From Cedecea lapagei (GTDB taxonomy: Bacteria; Pseudomonadota; Gammaproteobacteria; Enterobacterales; Enterobacteriaceae), in NCBI RefSeq assembly GCF_900635955.1, contig NZ_LR134201.1, positions 1,178,001 to 1,242,000 on the forward strand: DNA of 64,000 nucleotides, given 5' to 3'. Made by a program: the position numbers and the translations under genes. Below, one piece after another: positions 34,754 to 44,330 of this stretch. Below the pieces are notes generated by a model that was given only the letters and a program-made list of their open reading frames with translations, did no database searches and was not told the origin of the DNA. Each line of letters begins with the position of its first letter. Position 1 is the first letter of the stretch.

Positions 34754-35992
34754 ATGACAAACAGTCGCATTGACGGCACTACCGGGCGCACGGCGCGCAA
34801 GCTGCGGCTGGCGCTGATGGGGCCGGCGTTTATCGCCGCTATCGGCTATATCGACCCCGGTAACTTCGCGACCAATATTCAGGCCGGGGCGAGCTATGGC
34901 TACCAACTGCTGTGGGTGGTGGTGTGGGCAAACCTGATGGCGGCGCTCATTCAGGTGCTGTCCGCCAAGCTGGGGATAGCCACCGGCAAAAACCTGGCTG
35001 AGCAAATCCGCGACCATTACCCGCGCCCGCTGGTGTGGATTTACTGGGTGCAGGCGGAAATCATCGCCATGGCGACAGATCTCGCCGAATTTATCGGGGC
35101 GGCTATCGGCTTCAAGCTGATCCTTGGCGTTTCGCTCCTGCAGGGCGCGGTGCTGACCGGGATAGCCACTTTCCTGATCCTGATGCTGCAAAGCAGAGGA
35201 CAGAAGCCGCTGGAGAAAGTGATTGGTGGCCTGCTGCTGTTTGTGGCCGCCGCCTATATTGTTGAGCTTGTCTTCTCCCAGCCAAAGGTCGCGGAACTGG
35301 GCAGAGGAATGCTCATCCCCAGCCTGCCGACCTCTGAGGCGGTCTACCTTGCCGCCGGCGTACTGGGTGCGACAATCATGCCGCACGTGATTTATCTGCA
35401 CTCTTCGCTAACCCAGCACCTGCACGAGGGCAACCGGGCGCAGCGTTACTCTGCGACCAAATGGGACGTGGCGATTGCCATGACCATTGCGGGCTTCGTC
35501 AATCTGGCGATGATGGCAACCGCCGCCGCCGCGTTCCACTTTACCGGCCATACCGGCGTGGCCGAGCTGGAAGATGCCTATAAAACGCTGGAGCCTCTGC
35601 TGAGCCATGCCGCGGCCACGATTTTCGGCCTTAGCCTGGTGGCGGCCGGTTTATCATCAACGGTGGTCGGGACGCTGGCCGGACAGGTGGTCATGCAGGG
35701 CTTTGTGCGTTTCTATATCCCACTTTGGGTGCGCAGGGCGATTACCATGGCGCCGTCTTTTGTGGTCATTTTGATGGGATTGGATCCTACCCGCATTCTG
35801 GTGATGAGCCAGGTGCTGCTGAGCTTCGGGATTGCCCTGGCGCTGGTGCCGCTGCTGGTGTTTACCAGCGATAAAAAGCTGATGGGCGACCTGGTGAACG
35901 TTCGCTGGGTGAAAATGGTGGGTTGGCTGATCGTGGCGGTGGTTGTGGCGCTGAACCTGTGGCTAATTTTCGGCACGCTTTTTGGCAATTAA
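34754..35992 (+). CDS. mntH: Proton-coupled Mn(II)/Fe(II) Nramp transporter MntH
   Basis: 412 residues with about 11 membrane helices. The Nramp metal-binding residues are intact: DPGN at 34-37 (TM1) and MPH at 209-211 (TM6). Start ATG preceded by AGAGGCAGA. Regulated by MntR through the box upstream. It makes a useful contrast with the Nramp-like permease at 48.9 kb, which lacks both motifs. Confidence 0.97.
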   Translation: MTNSRIDGTTGRTARKLRLALMGPAFIAAIGYIDPGNFATNIQAGASYGYQLLWVVVWANLMAALIQVLSAKLGIATGKNLAEQIRDHYPRPLVWIYWVQAEIIAMATDLAEFIGAAIGFKLILGVSLLQGAVLTGIATFLILMLQSRGQKPLEKVIGGLLLFVAAAYIVELVFSQPKVAELGRGMLIPSLPTSEAVYLAAGVLGATIMPHVIYLHSSLTQHLHEGNRAQRYSATKWDVAIAMTIAGFVNLAMMATAAAAFHFTGHTGVAELEDAYKTLEPLLSHAAATIFGLSLVAAGLSSTVVGTLAGQVVMQGFVRFYIPLWVRRAITMAPSFVVILMGLDPTRILVMSQVLLSFGIALALVPLLVFTSDKKLMGDLVNVRWVKMVGWLIVAVVVALNLWLIFGTLFGN

Positions 35993-36008
35993 GCTTGCCG
36001 GAACAAGT

Positions 36009-36038
36009 AAAAAGGGCTGGATAATCCAGCCCTTTTTG
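36009..36038. terminator. Bidirectional terminator between mntH and ypeC
   Basis: AAAAAGGGCTGG-ATAAT-CCAGCCCTTTTT: 12-bp symmetrical stem between convergent genes. Confidence 0.9.
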
Positions 36039-36040
36039 GT

Positions 36041-36367
36041 TTAGTGGTGATGGCCGTGTCCCCGCCCTCTGCCTCGGTCGTCGTCACGGTCGTTCCAGCC
36101 AGCGCGATAGCCGCGTTCGTAGCTGTTGCGGCCGCGGTCCCAACCCTTGTCCCAGCCGCGGTGGTGATGCCAGCCGCGATCGCGCCATTCATAGTTTCGG
36201 TGCCAGTAGTCGCGGTCGCGCCATCTGTCACCGTCCCAGTAATTGCCGCGGTAATCGCGGTCGCCAATCTGTAATTTCACCGACGGCAGCAGGGTGATTT
36301 CACCCGCGTTAGCGACTATCGGCGCCGCGGTCAGCAAGGCAAGGGCAAGCATTAGTGACCTGAACAT
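36041..36367 (-). CDS. ypeC: Exported DUF2502 protein YpeC
   Basis: 108 residues with a Sec signal peptide (MFRSLMLALALLTAAPIVANA), then a very Arg/Asp/His/Trp/Tyr-rich mature part with repeated WRDRDYWHRN-like stretches and a terminal HGHHH. Matches E. coli YpeC; function unknown. The histidine-rich end could bind metal, and the gene lies next to mntH, but that is inference. ATG 36367 has GGGAGAAAA upstream; longer in-frame starts lack a site. Confidence 0.88.
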   Translation of the reverse strand: MFRSLMLALALLTAAPIVANAGEITLLPSVKLQIGDRDYRGNYWDGDRWRDRDYWHRNYEWRDRGWHHHRGWDKGWDRGRNSYERGYRAGWNDRDDDRGRGRGHGHHH

Positions 36368-36519
36368 ACTTTTCTCCCTGGTTCTCAGAGCCGTGTTGCG
36401 GCTTGTTAACATAATATTACAAACCGACAAAAGGCCAGATGAACTACAGGATTCCTAAATCATCGGGCGCAGCACTTTTTGCACAAAACCGGATCGGTTC
36501 AGGGAAAGGGGTTAAGCGT

Positions 36520-37509
36520 TTACACTAAAATAGCCTCGATTTCAGCCCGCTCCTGCTCGCTAAAGCCGCGCTGGCTCAGCATGCCGACGGCATCTTCAAT
36601 CTGGCTGGTTTTGCTGGCGCCAATTAAGACCGACGTGACCTTTTCATCACGCAGCACCCAGGCCAGCGCCATCTGCGACAGCTTTTGCCCGCGTTTCTCC
36701 GCCAGCGCATTGAGCTTGCGCACTTTCACCAGCTTCTCGTCGGTTATCTGGTCTGGATTCAGGAAGCGGCTGCCGCTGGCGGCCCGTGAGTCCGCGGGGA
36801 TCCCACTCAGGTAGCGGTCGGTTAGCTGGCCTCCGGCAAGCGGGGAGAAAGCGATACTGCCGACGCCTTTGCTTCGCAGCAGATCCAGCAGGCCCCCTTC
36901 GACCCAGCGTTCAAACATCGAGTAACGTGGCTGGTGGATCAGGCAGGGCGTACCGAGATCGTTAAGAATATCAATGGCCTTTTCCGCCAACGCCGCCGGG
37001 TAGTTGGAAATACCGACGTACAGCGCTTTACCCTGGCGCACGACATGGTCGAGGGCGCGCAGGGTCTCTTCCAGCGGAGTCTCCGGATCGGGACGGTGAT
37101 GATAGAAAATATCGACGTACTCAAGCCCCATGCGTTTCAGGCTCTGGTCGAGGCTCGAAATGAGATACTTGCGTGAACCCCAGTCGCCATAAGGCCCGTC
37201 CCACATGGTGTAGCCTGCTTTCGTGGAGATGATCAGCTCGTCGCGCCAGGGATGAAAATCTTCCCGCAATATACGGCCAAAATTGGACTCAGCCGAGCCG
37301 GGAGGCGGCCCGTAGTTGTTCGCCAGGTCAAAGTGGGTAATGCCGAGATCGAAGGCTTTTCTCAGTAGCTGACGGCTGGTTTCCAGCAGCGTGGCATCAC
37401 CGAAGTTATGCCATAAACCGAGAGAGATGGCGGGCAGTTTCAGGCCGCTGCGGCCGCAGCGCCGGTATTCCATGGAGGTATAGCGTTCGGGGTCAGGCTG
37501 CCAGTTCAT
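36520..37509 (-). CDS. Aldo/keto reductase (YghZ/Gpr-like)
   Basis: 329 residues, closest in memory to E. coli YghZ, an NADPH-dependent L-glyceraldehyde-3-phosphate/methylglyoxal reductase. The catalytic Asp-Tyr-Lys-His set is recognisable: HFDLANNYGPPPGSAE, STKAGY and YVDIFYHHRPD. The NADPH-binding C-terminal motif SVLIGASKTSQIEDAV is present. ATG 37509 has AGGA upstream; a longer frame to 37599 has no support. Divergent from ipdC by 168 bp. E. coli has no gene of this kind here. Confidence 0.85.
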   Translation of the reverse strand: MNWQPDPERYTSMEYRRCGRSGLKLPAISLGLWHNFGDATLLETSRQLLRKAFDLGITHFDLANNYGPPPGSAESNFGRILREDFHPWRDELIISTKAGYTMWDGPYGDWGSRKYLISSLDQSLKRMGLEYVDIFYHHRPDPETPLEETLRALDHVVRQGKALYVGISNYPAALAEKAIDILNDLGTPCLIHQPRYSMFERWVEGGLLDLLRSKGVGSIAFSPLAGGQLTDRYLSGIPADSRAASGSRFLNPDQITDEKLVKVRKLNALAEKRGQKLSQMALAWVLRDEKVTSVLIGASKTSQIEDAVGMLSQRGFSEQERAEIEAILV

Positions 37510-37677
37510 TATTGCGATCCTTAGGGGAACAGAGAATTTAGTGTATACGTTTTCACCACGCAGAATACGCCGTTTTCCCCTGTACATTCCACGTTCCACC
37601 CTCTAAATCGGATATATTCTCGACACCGATCCCGGTTACTCAATACTCACAGCAAGCCCTGACAGAAGGAAAATCCT

Positions 37678-39339
37678 ATGCGCTACTGTGTGGCGGACTA
37701 TCTGCTGGACCGGCTAAACGAAGGGGGGATTGATCACCTCTTCGGCGTGCCCGGCGATTACAACCTTGTTTTCCTGGATCACGTTATTGCCCATCCTCGG
37801 CTTGCATGGATTGGCTGTGCTAATGAACTGAACGCGGCCTACGCTGCCGACGGCTATGCCCGCTGCAAGGGCGTGGCGGCTTTGCTGACCACGTTTGGCG
37901 TGGGGGAACTAAGCGCGTTGAACGGCCTGGCGGGCAGTTACGCAGAGCGCCTGCCTGTCATTCATATTGTTGGGGCGCCTAACCGCCACGCTCAGCAGCG
38001 TGGAGATCTGCTTCATCACACGCTGGGGGACGGAGATTTCCAGCATTTCCAGCGCATTGCCGCTGAAGTTTCTGTGGCTCACGCCTCGTTGACGCCGGCC
38101 AACGCCTGCAGCGAAATTGACCGGGTGATGCTGGAGGCCATCAGGCAGCGGCGCCCCGGCTATCTTTTACTGCCGAGCGATGTTGCCGAAGCGCCTGCAA
38201 CGCGCCCCTCGAAACGGCTGCAGGTTGGCGAAACGGTAGTCGACCCCGCGGCTCTGGAAGCGTTTCGTCGCTGCGCCCAGGCCAGAATCGCTGAAAGCCG
38301 TAGCGTTGCTCTGCTGGCAGATTTTCTCGCTCAGCGCTGGGGGCTGCAAAACACGCTTCAGCAATGGATGGACAGCGCGCCTGTGCCGCATGCCTCACTG
38401 TTGATGGGGAAAGGGCTGTTCGACGAAAGCAAACCCGGTTTTCTCGGGACTTACAGCGGAGCCCCCAGTCGGCCTCAGGTAAAAGAGGAGATTGAAGGCG
38501 CCGAGCTGGTGATCTGCGTTGGTGTAATGTTTAGCGACACGCTCACCGCAGGATTCAGCCACAAGCTTAGCCAGCAGCAGACAATTGAGGTTCTCCCCGA
38601 GGCTGTGCGGGTTGGTGAGCGCTGGTTTAGCGGTATCCCTATGGCGCAGGCGATAGCCATTTTGCAGTCGCTGTGCGCTCGCCAGGCCGCCTCCTGGCCC
38701 GTGGCGACGCAAAGGCCGCCAACGCTCCCCGCCTGCGAAAGCGGCAGGCTGGACCAGCATGCGTTCTGGCAAACTTTGCAAAATGCCTTACGGCCAGGGG
38801 ATATCATTTTGGCCGAGCAGGGAACGGCGGCATTCGGCGCTGCGGCGTTAACTCTGCCCGCCGGCGTAACCTTTATCGTGCAGCCGCTTTGGGGATCGAT
38901 CGGCTATACGCTGCCGGCGGCGTTTGGAGCACAAACCGCATGGCCTGACAGGCGGGTGGTTCTGCTAATCGGCGACGGCTCTGCCCAGCTGACGATTCAG
39001 GAGCTGGGCAGCATGCAGCGTGACGGGCAGAAACCGATCATCCTGGTATTAAATAATGAGGGTTATACGGTTGAGCGTGCTATCCATGGTCCGGAACAGC
39101 GCTACAACGAAATTGCGCCCTGGGACTGGACTCGTCTGCCGCAGGCGATGAGCGCGAATAGCCAGGCTGCATGCTGGCGAGTCACAGAAACCGCGCAGCT
39201 TGCCGAGGTGCTGGAGAAGCTGGCCAGCCCGGAAAGGCTGGCGCTGGTAGAGGTTGTCCTGCCTAAGCAGGACATTCCCGAACTGCTGAAGGCGGTTACC
39301 GTCTCGTTGGGCAAAAGCAACGCTGGAACAGAGCATTAA
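37678..39339 (+). CDS. ipdC: Indole-3-pyruvate decarboxylase
   Basis: Thiamine-diphosphate enzyme making indole-3-acetaldehyde from indolepyruvate, the key step of indole-3-acetic acid synthesis; phenylpyruvate may also be used. 553 residues. The ThDP-activating Glu is in GCANELNAAYAADGYAR, the active-site His pair is in LLHHTLGDGDF, and the ThDP/Mg motif is GDGSAQLTIQELGSM...NNEGYTVERAIHG. Very similar to Enterobacter cloacae IpdC, which also lies near glk. Its stop overlaps the convergent yfeO end. Confidence 0.92.
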   Translation: MRYCVADYLLDRLNEGGIDHLFGVPGDYNLVFLDHVIAHPRLAWIGCANELNAAYAADGYARCKGVAALLTTFGVGELSALNGLAGSYAERLPVIHIVGAPNRHAQQRGDLLHHTLGDGDFQHFQRIAAEVSVAHASLTPANACSEIDRVMLEAIRQRRPGYLLLPSDVAEAPATRPSKRLQVGETVVDPAALEAFRRCAQARIAESRSVALLADFLAQRWGLQNTLQQWMDSAPVPHASLLMGKGLFDESKPGFLGTYSGAPSRPQVKEEIEGAELVICVGVMFSDTLTAGFSHKLSQQQTIEVLPEAVRVGERWFSGIPMAQAIAILQSLCARQAASWPVATQRPPTLPACESGRLDQHAFWQTLQNALRPGDIILAEQGTAAFGAAALTLPAGVTFIVQPLWGSIGYTLPAAFGAQTAWPDRRVVLLIGDGSAQLTIQELGSMQRDGQKPIILVLNNEGYTVERAIHGPEQRYNEIAPWDWTRLPQAMSANSQAACWRVTETAQLAEVLEKLASPERLALVEVVLPKQDIPELLKAVTVSLGKSNAGTEH

Positions 39340-40568
39340 CGGTTCGGCCGCCCGGCCATCATCAACGGTTTTCCCGCCAGCAGCAGCCAGGCGGGTAACA
39401 TCACGATACAGAGCAGGGGCAGGAGCTTGACGTCAGGCACTACGGCCATCGCCATAAACAGGCTCAGCCAGCCATCGCGAGTGACCACCAGTACCATGCC
39501 AAGGACGGCACAGGAGAGCGTAATGGCGGCGGGAACGGCCTCAACGTGCTGATGCAGCATCATACCCAGCGCAACGCCAACAAAGACCGCCGGGAAAATA
39601 CGTCCTCCACGGAACCCGCTGGCGGCGGCAATCACCAGCGCCGCCAGTTTAACCACCGCAAAGAGCAATAGCGATGAGACTGAGAAGTCGGAAACCGCCA
39701 GCTGGTGCATCTCCGCAAGGCCTTTGAACATCGTGACCTCGCCGCCGATTATCCCCAGCAGGCCAAGCAAAAAACCGCCAAGGCCGAGGATCATCACGGG
39801 ATGTTTTAGCCGATGCATCAGCCGGTGCAGCCTCGGCAGGCACCAGACGCCCACCATGCCCACAGCGATGGCAATCGCGGCAACCACCGCACCGCTGAAC
39901 AGGTCTTCAAAGTGCATCTCCGGATAGCTGGCCACCGGCAGGGCGAAATTCGGGTGGAAGAAAATGCTGGTGGTTAGCGCCCCGGCGGACGCAGCCATCA
40001 GCGGGGCGAACAGCCTGTCCCACAGCGGCACTTCGTTATTCCCGCCGAGCGTTTGAGAGAAGATCAGCGCGGCGGCAACGGGCGTGCCGAATAACGCGCC
40101 GATGGTGCCTGCCGCGGCGAGGATGGTCCAGTCCAGCGGGCTGACCTTAGGTAAAACACGGGCGCCCAGCGCCACCGCAAGCGCGATATTCACCGCCATG
40201 ATCGGATGTTCCGGCCCAAGGCTTACGCCGCCGGCGAGACCGATCACCAGCGCCATAATCAGCCCGGGTATGGCCATCGCTGGCACGGGAGTGCCGATGA
40301 GCGGCTCGGTGGCGGGATCCGGGCCGCCGTGGCCCGGCAGAAAACGTATCACCAGCCCGACCGCGAGGCCGGTGAGCGTCAGGATCAGAAGGATCCAAAA
40401 GGGAGAGTGAGGGTCGTAACCTTGCCCCGTCGGCAGGGTGCTCCAGAGGTACTCCTGAAGCGCAGCGGCGATTTTCATCACCACAATCAATACCAGGCTG
40501 GATAAGACGCCGATAATCAAAGCCGGAATGGAAAGCACCAGCATCGTTCTGGCTCGCGGATGGAGCAT
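39336..40568 (-). CDS. yfeO: ClC-family ion channel/transporter YfeO
   Basis: 410 residues with ten or more membrane segments. ClC-type features are visible: GGVSLGPEHPI (where canonical ClC has GxGxPE), GALFGTPVAAALIF and the SGFRGGRIFPAVFVGVALG stretch. Matches E. coli YfeO; transported ion not established. ATG 40568 lies 6 bases after AAGGA; a TTG six bases upstream is the alternative. Confidence 0.92.
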   Translation of the reverse strand: MLHPRARTMLVLSIPALIIGVLSSLVLIVVMKIAAALQEYLWSTLPTGQGYDPHSPFWILLILTLTGLAVGLVIRFLPGHGGPDPATEPLIGTPVPAMAIPGLIMALVIGLAGGVSLGPEHPIMAVNIALAVALGARVLPKVSPLDWTILAAAGTIGALFGTPVAAALIFSQTLGGNNEVPLWDRLFAPLMAASAGALTTSIFFHPNFALPVASYPEMHFEDLFSGAVVAAIAIAVGMVGVWCLPRLHRLMHRLKHPVMILGLGGFLLGLLGIIGGEVTMFKGLAEMHQLAVSDFSVSSLLLFAVVKLAALVIAAASGFRGGRIFPAVFVGVALGMMLHQHVEAVPAAITLSCAVLGMVLVVTRDGWLSLFMAMAVVPDVKLLPLLCIVMLPAWLLLAGKPLMMAGRPNR

Positions 40569-40770
40569 AGTCAATCCTTACAATAGGGAATCAGACGGCT
40601 CAAAAACAAAAAGTCACAAGCCGCATTGCAATCAGGGCTGAAACGGTAAAGCCAGAGTGTGACCTGGTTCAACAATCAGACCGCACCTGGAGGATGGTCG
40701 TTGTTGTTTCGGCTGGCTAATTTTACAGTGTTGCCAGAACTTATTCTGACTTTAGCGGAGCTGTTTGAGA

Positions 40771-41736
40771 ATGACAAAATATGCTTTGGTGGGAGATGTC
40801 GGCGGCACCAATGCACGTCTGGCGCTATGCGATTTGAGCACGGGTGAAATTTCACAGGCAAAAACCTACTCCGGTCTGGATTTTCCGAGCCTGGAGGCCG
40901 TGATTCAGCACTATCTCAAAGAACATAACACCAGCGTGCAGTCAGGATGTGTGGCGATTGCTTGCCCGATAAACGGTGACTGGGTTGAGATGACCAACCA
41001 CACCTGGGCGTTTTCTACCGCCGAGATGAAGCAAAACCTGGGCTTTGAGCATCTGGAAATTATCAACGATTTTACCGGCGTTTCTATGGCTATTCCGGCG
41101 CTGAAAAAAGAGCACCTGATCCAGTTCGGCGGCGATAAGCCCGTCGAAGGCAAACCGGTTGTGGTTTACGGCGCCGGCACCGGGCTGGGCGTTTCTCACC
41201 TCGTCCATGTCGATAAACGCTGGATTAGCCTGCCGGGAGAGGGCGGCCACTCAGACTTTGCGGCAAACAGCGAAGAAGAGGACATCATCCTCGAGCAGTT
41301 GCGTAAAGAGCTTGGGCATGTCTCCAACGAGCGCATCCTCTCCGGCCCGGGCCTGGTCAATCTTTACCGCGCCATCGTCAAGGCGGACGGACGCGAGCCG
41401 GAAAACTACCAGCCGAAAGACGTCACCGAAAAAGCGGTGGAGGATAGCTGCACCGACTGCCGTCGCGCGCTGTCTCTGTTCTGCGTGATTCTGGGGCGCT
41501 TTGGCGGCAACCTGGCGCTGAACATGAGTACTTTTGGCGGGGTGTATATCGCTGGCGGCATCGTGCCGCGCTTCCTGGAGTTCTTTAAAGCCTCGGGTTT
41601 CCGCGGCGGGTTTGAAGATAAAGGCCGCTTCAAGGAGTACGTGAAGGATATTCCCGTCTACCTGATTGTTCACGATCAGCCGGGGCTGCTGGGCGCTGGA
41701 GCGCATCTGCGTCAGACGCTGGGGCACGTCCTGTAA
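40771..41736 (+). CDS. glk: Glucokinase
   Basis: Phosphorylates free cytoplasmic glucose with ATP; 321 residues as in E. coli. ATP-binding motif GDVGGTNARLALC (residues 8-20), catalytic Asp in EIINDFTGVSMAIP, GTGLGVSHLV and the CTDCRRALSLFC segment are intact. ATG 40771 gives the E. coli start MTKYALVGD. Confidence 0.97.
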   Translation: MTKYALVGDVGGTNARLALCDLSTGEISQAKTYSGLDFPSLEAVIQHYLKEHNTSVQSGCVAIACPINGDWVEMTNHTWAFSTAEMKQNLGFEHLEIINDFTGVSMAIPALKKEHLIQFGGDKPVEGKPVVVYGAGTGLGVSHLVHVDKRWISLPGEGGHSDFAANSEEEDIILEQLRKELGHVSNERILSGPGLVNLYRAIVKADGREPENYQPKDVTEKAVEDSCTDCRRALSLFCVILGRFGGNLALNMSTFGGVYIAGGIVPRFLEFFKASGFRGGFEDKGRFKEYVKDIPVYLIVHDQPGLLGAGAHLRQTLGHVL

Positions 41737-41742
41737 TACCAC

Positions 41743-41770
41743 GCGGGCGCGCTGCTGCGCCCGCCAATAT
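41743..41770 (+). terminator. Hairpin after glk
   Basis: GCGGGCGC-GCTGCT-GCGCCCGC stem without a good T tract; possible terminator between the convergent genes glk and ypdB. Confidence 0.5.
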
Positions 41771-41777
41771 CCTTTCT

Positions 41778-42509
41778 CTACAGGCGCATGAGCTGCCTGA
41801 ACTCTTTGACCTTGCTGCGGCTCACCGGCACCTGAAAATCCAGGTCGCGCAGGCGCAGGATGTAGGTATTGTTAAACCACGGCTCTATTTCGCGAATTTT
41901 GTTCAGGTTTACCACGTACGAGCGGTGGCAGCGGAAGAAATGGCTTTCCGGCAGGCGGCTGCAAAATTCGGTGATATTCATCGGCATGACGTAAGATTCG
42001 CGGCGCGTATAAACAAACGTCATCTTCTCGTGCGCTTCCGCGTAGTAAATATCATTGATGTCGGTAACGATAATCCGTTCATCTTTTATCAGGTTAATCG
42101 TGGTGGCATCGCGGTTTTCATGACTGGCGACAGGCTGCGAAGTCTGCTGCTGCCAGGCGGCCTCAAGCTTTTGCAGCATGCCGATAATGCGCGACTCCTG
42201 GTATGGCTTCAGAATATAGTCGAAGGCCTCCAGCTCGAAGGCCTCCACCGCATGCTCTTTCCAGGCGGTGATAAATACGATGAACGGCTTGTGGGCAAAT
42301 TTGCTGATGTTCTGCGCCAGCAGCACGCCGTCCAGCGACGGAATATTGATGTCGAGGAAAATAGCGTCAACTTCGTGATGCTGCAAATACTTGAGCACAT
42401 CCATCCCGTCGTCGAAAGAGGCGACTATCTCCATCTCGCTGTGGTTTTTAATCAGCCAGCTAAGCTCCTGCTGTGCCAGGAACTCATCCTCTACAATGAT
42501 GACCTTCAT
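41778..42509 (-). CDS. ypdB: LytTR-type response regulator YpdB (PyrR)
   Basis: 243 residues: receiver domain (about 1-120, phospho-acceptor Asp in DAIFLDINIPSLDG) and C-terminal LytTR DNA-binding domain (about 140-243). With YpdA it forms the pyruvate-responsive system that in E. coli switches on the transporter gene yhjX. Two bases separate it from ypdA. Confidence 0.95.
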   Translation of the reverse strand: MKVIIVEDEFLAQQELSWLIKNHSEMEIVASFDDGMDVLKYLQHHEVDAIFLDINIPSLDGVLLAQNISKFAHKPFIVFITAWKEHAVEAFELEAFDYILKPYQESRIIGMLQKLEAAWQQQTSQPVASHENRDATTINLIKDERIIVTDINDIYYAEAHEKMTFVYTRRESYVMPMNITEFCSRLPESHFFRCHRSYVVNLNKIREIEPWFNNTYILRLRDLDFQVPVSRSKVKEFRQLMRL

Positions 42510-42511
42510 GC

Positions 42512-44209
42512 TTATCTCCCTTCCAGTGGGCGGTGAGCTGCGGTGGGAGCCGAACGTGGCACGTAAAAGGCGATTTCGGTGCCCGGCTCCAGGCGACGAA
42601 TAATCAGCCCTTCGCCGTAGAGCAGCTGAACGCGGTGATGGACGTTAAGCAGGCCAATCTTATTGCCCGGCATCTCGTTATTTTCTACCCGCTCAATCAC
42701 CTTAGGATCGATACCGTTGCCGGTATCACGCACGGCAATACGTACCCGGTTGCCGCTCTCTTCAATACTTATCGTCACCACGCCCTTGCCTTTGCAGGGC
42801 TGAATGCCGTGAACAATGGCATTTTCTACCAGCGGCTGGATAAGCAGGCTTGGTATTCGGCAGTTGACCTCTTCATCAATGTTGTAGATGACCGTCAGCT
42901 TATCGCCGAAACGCGCCTGCTCGATGGCAATATAATCCTTGATTTGGTAGAGCTCCTTGCGGATGTCTATCAGTTCGTCGTCGTTCAGCTCGATGTTGTA
43001 GCGCAGATAGCGAGACAGATTGACGATAAGCTGGCGCGCGGTGTCCGGATTCATGCGGATAGAGGAGGATATGGCATTCAGCGCATTAAACAGGAAATGC
43101 GGGTTTATCTTGCTTTGTAGCGCTCTTAGCTCAGCTTTGTTCGCCATTTCACGCAGCTGCTCCGCGCGCGAAACCTCAAGCTGGGTGGAGATAATCTGCG
43201 ACAGGCCGACGGCCATCTCCTGCAGCGTCGAGGTGATCTGGTGGGCGTGGCGGTAATAGATTTTCAGGGTGCCGGTGACCACCCCTTTTTCCCACAGCGG
43301 GATGATTATCAGGGAGTGAATTTCCGGGGTACGCCAGGCCTCATCATCGTTGCGTATGATAATGCGCCCCTCTTTCAACGCCTGGCGGGTGCGCGGGCTG
43401 AAGGCCTGATCGTTCTCATGGTAGTTATTCTCGCCGAGCCCGACGTAGGCCAGCACTTTTTCGGTATCGGTAATGGCCACCGCATCTGCATCGATATCCT
43501 GGCGAATAATCTGGCAAACCTGGCGCAGCGACTCGCTGTTGACCTTGCGGAACAGCGGCAGCGTTTTGTTGGCGATATCCAGCGCCAGCTTGGCCTGGCG
43601 GGCAGCGCTTGCCTCTTTCTCGCCCTCAACGCTTTGCACCAGAAGGATGATAAAGCCGATAGAGACCGAGCCGAGGATCATGGGCACGCCGATTTTTGAG
43701 ACGATATCCAGGCCGAGCGCGGTGGTCGGCGCCCAGATCACCACCAGAATCATGGTCATGGTTTCGCAGATCATCCCGCCGACGATCCCGACCCGCCAGT
43801 GATTCTCCTTCGGCACTTTGCGGTTGATCCAGCCAGAAATGATCCCTGCAAGGATGCTGGTGATAAAGCAGGGAATGGCGGTAATCCCACCGATATCAAT
43901 AAGGTAGCGGTGCGTACCGGCAATCAGCCCGGTAATAATGCCGACCCAGGGGCCAAACAAAATGCCGCCGGACATCACGGCGATAATGCGAACGTTGACC
44001 AGCGACCCCTCAACCGGCACGCCGGACCAGGTACTGAACAGGGCAAAGAGGGAGAAGATGGCCGTGACCGCCAGCAGCTCTTTTGGCGTGTGGGCACTTT
44101 TATGCAGCAGTTCGCGGAACAGTCGAATGCGAATCAGGAAGAAAAGGCAAATAAGCATCAGCGCCGCGCGATCGAATACCGCCAGCAACATAGTAAAAAT
44201 TTCGTGCAC
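42512..44209 (-). CDS. ypdA: LytS-type sensor kinase YpdA (PyrS)
   Basis: 565 residues: N-terminal 5TM-5TMR_LYT membrane domain (about 1-200), a GAF domain (about 225-345), His-kinase domain with phospho-His in KINPHFLFNALNAISS, and an ATPase domain with RDTGNGIDP. In E. coli it senses extracellular pyruvate at high affinity. First gene of the ypdAB pair. Confidence 0.95.
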   Translation of the reverse strand: MHEIFTMLLAVFDRAALMLICLFFLIRIRLFRELLHKSAHTPKELLAVTAIFSLFALFSTWSGVPVEGSLVNVRIIAVMSGGILFGPWVGIITGLIAGTHRYLIDIGGITAIPCFITSILAGIISGWINRKVPKENHWRVGIVGGMICETMTMILVVIWAPTTALGLDIVSKIGVPMILGSVSIGFIILLVQSVEGEKEASAARQAKLALDIANKTLPLFRKVNSESLRQVCQIIRQDIDADAVAITDTEKVLAYVGLGENNYHENDQAFSPRTRQALKEGRIIIRNDDEAWRTPEIHSLIIIPLWEKGVVTGTLKIYYRHAHQITSTLQEMAVGLSQIISTQLEVSRAEQLREMANKAELRALQSKINPHFLFNALNAISSSIRMNPDTARQLIVNLSRYLRYNIELNDDELIDIRKELYQIKDYIAIEQARFGDKLTVIYNIDEEVNCRIPSLLIQPLVENAIVHGIQPCKGKGVVTISIEESGNRVRIAVRDTGNGIDPKVIERVENNEMPGNKIGLLNVHHRVQLLYGEGLIIRRLEPGTEIAFYVPRSAPTAAHRPLEGR

Positions 44210-44292
44210 GGGACACTCGCGTGGTCATAGGGGAAGCGCTAATGATAGGGAAATTTGGCGGGCGTTTCCAGGTGAGGGGAAGATTGTTTATT

Positions 44293-44315
44293 CCCTCTCC
44301 CTGTCAGGGAGAGGG
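44293..44315. repeat. Short perfect palindrome, repeat-like
   Basis: CCCTCTCCCTG-T-CAGGGAGAGGG followed by CAGAGTGAGGGG. Palindromes of this wording recur between genes in many enteric genomes and can act as transcript ends. Only one copy is in this window. It lies between the upstream region of ypdA and the 3' end of the DUF1479 gene. Confidence 0.55.
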
Positions 44316-44330
44316 CAGAGTGAGGGGCAA

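Noticed and set aside
41743..41770. Strong terminator after glk
   Set aside because: The stem is good but there is no T tract on either side; kept only as a low-confidence hairpin.
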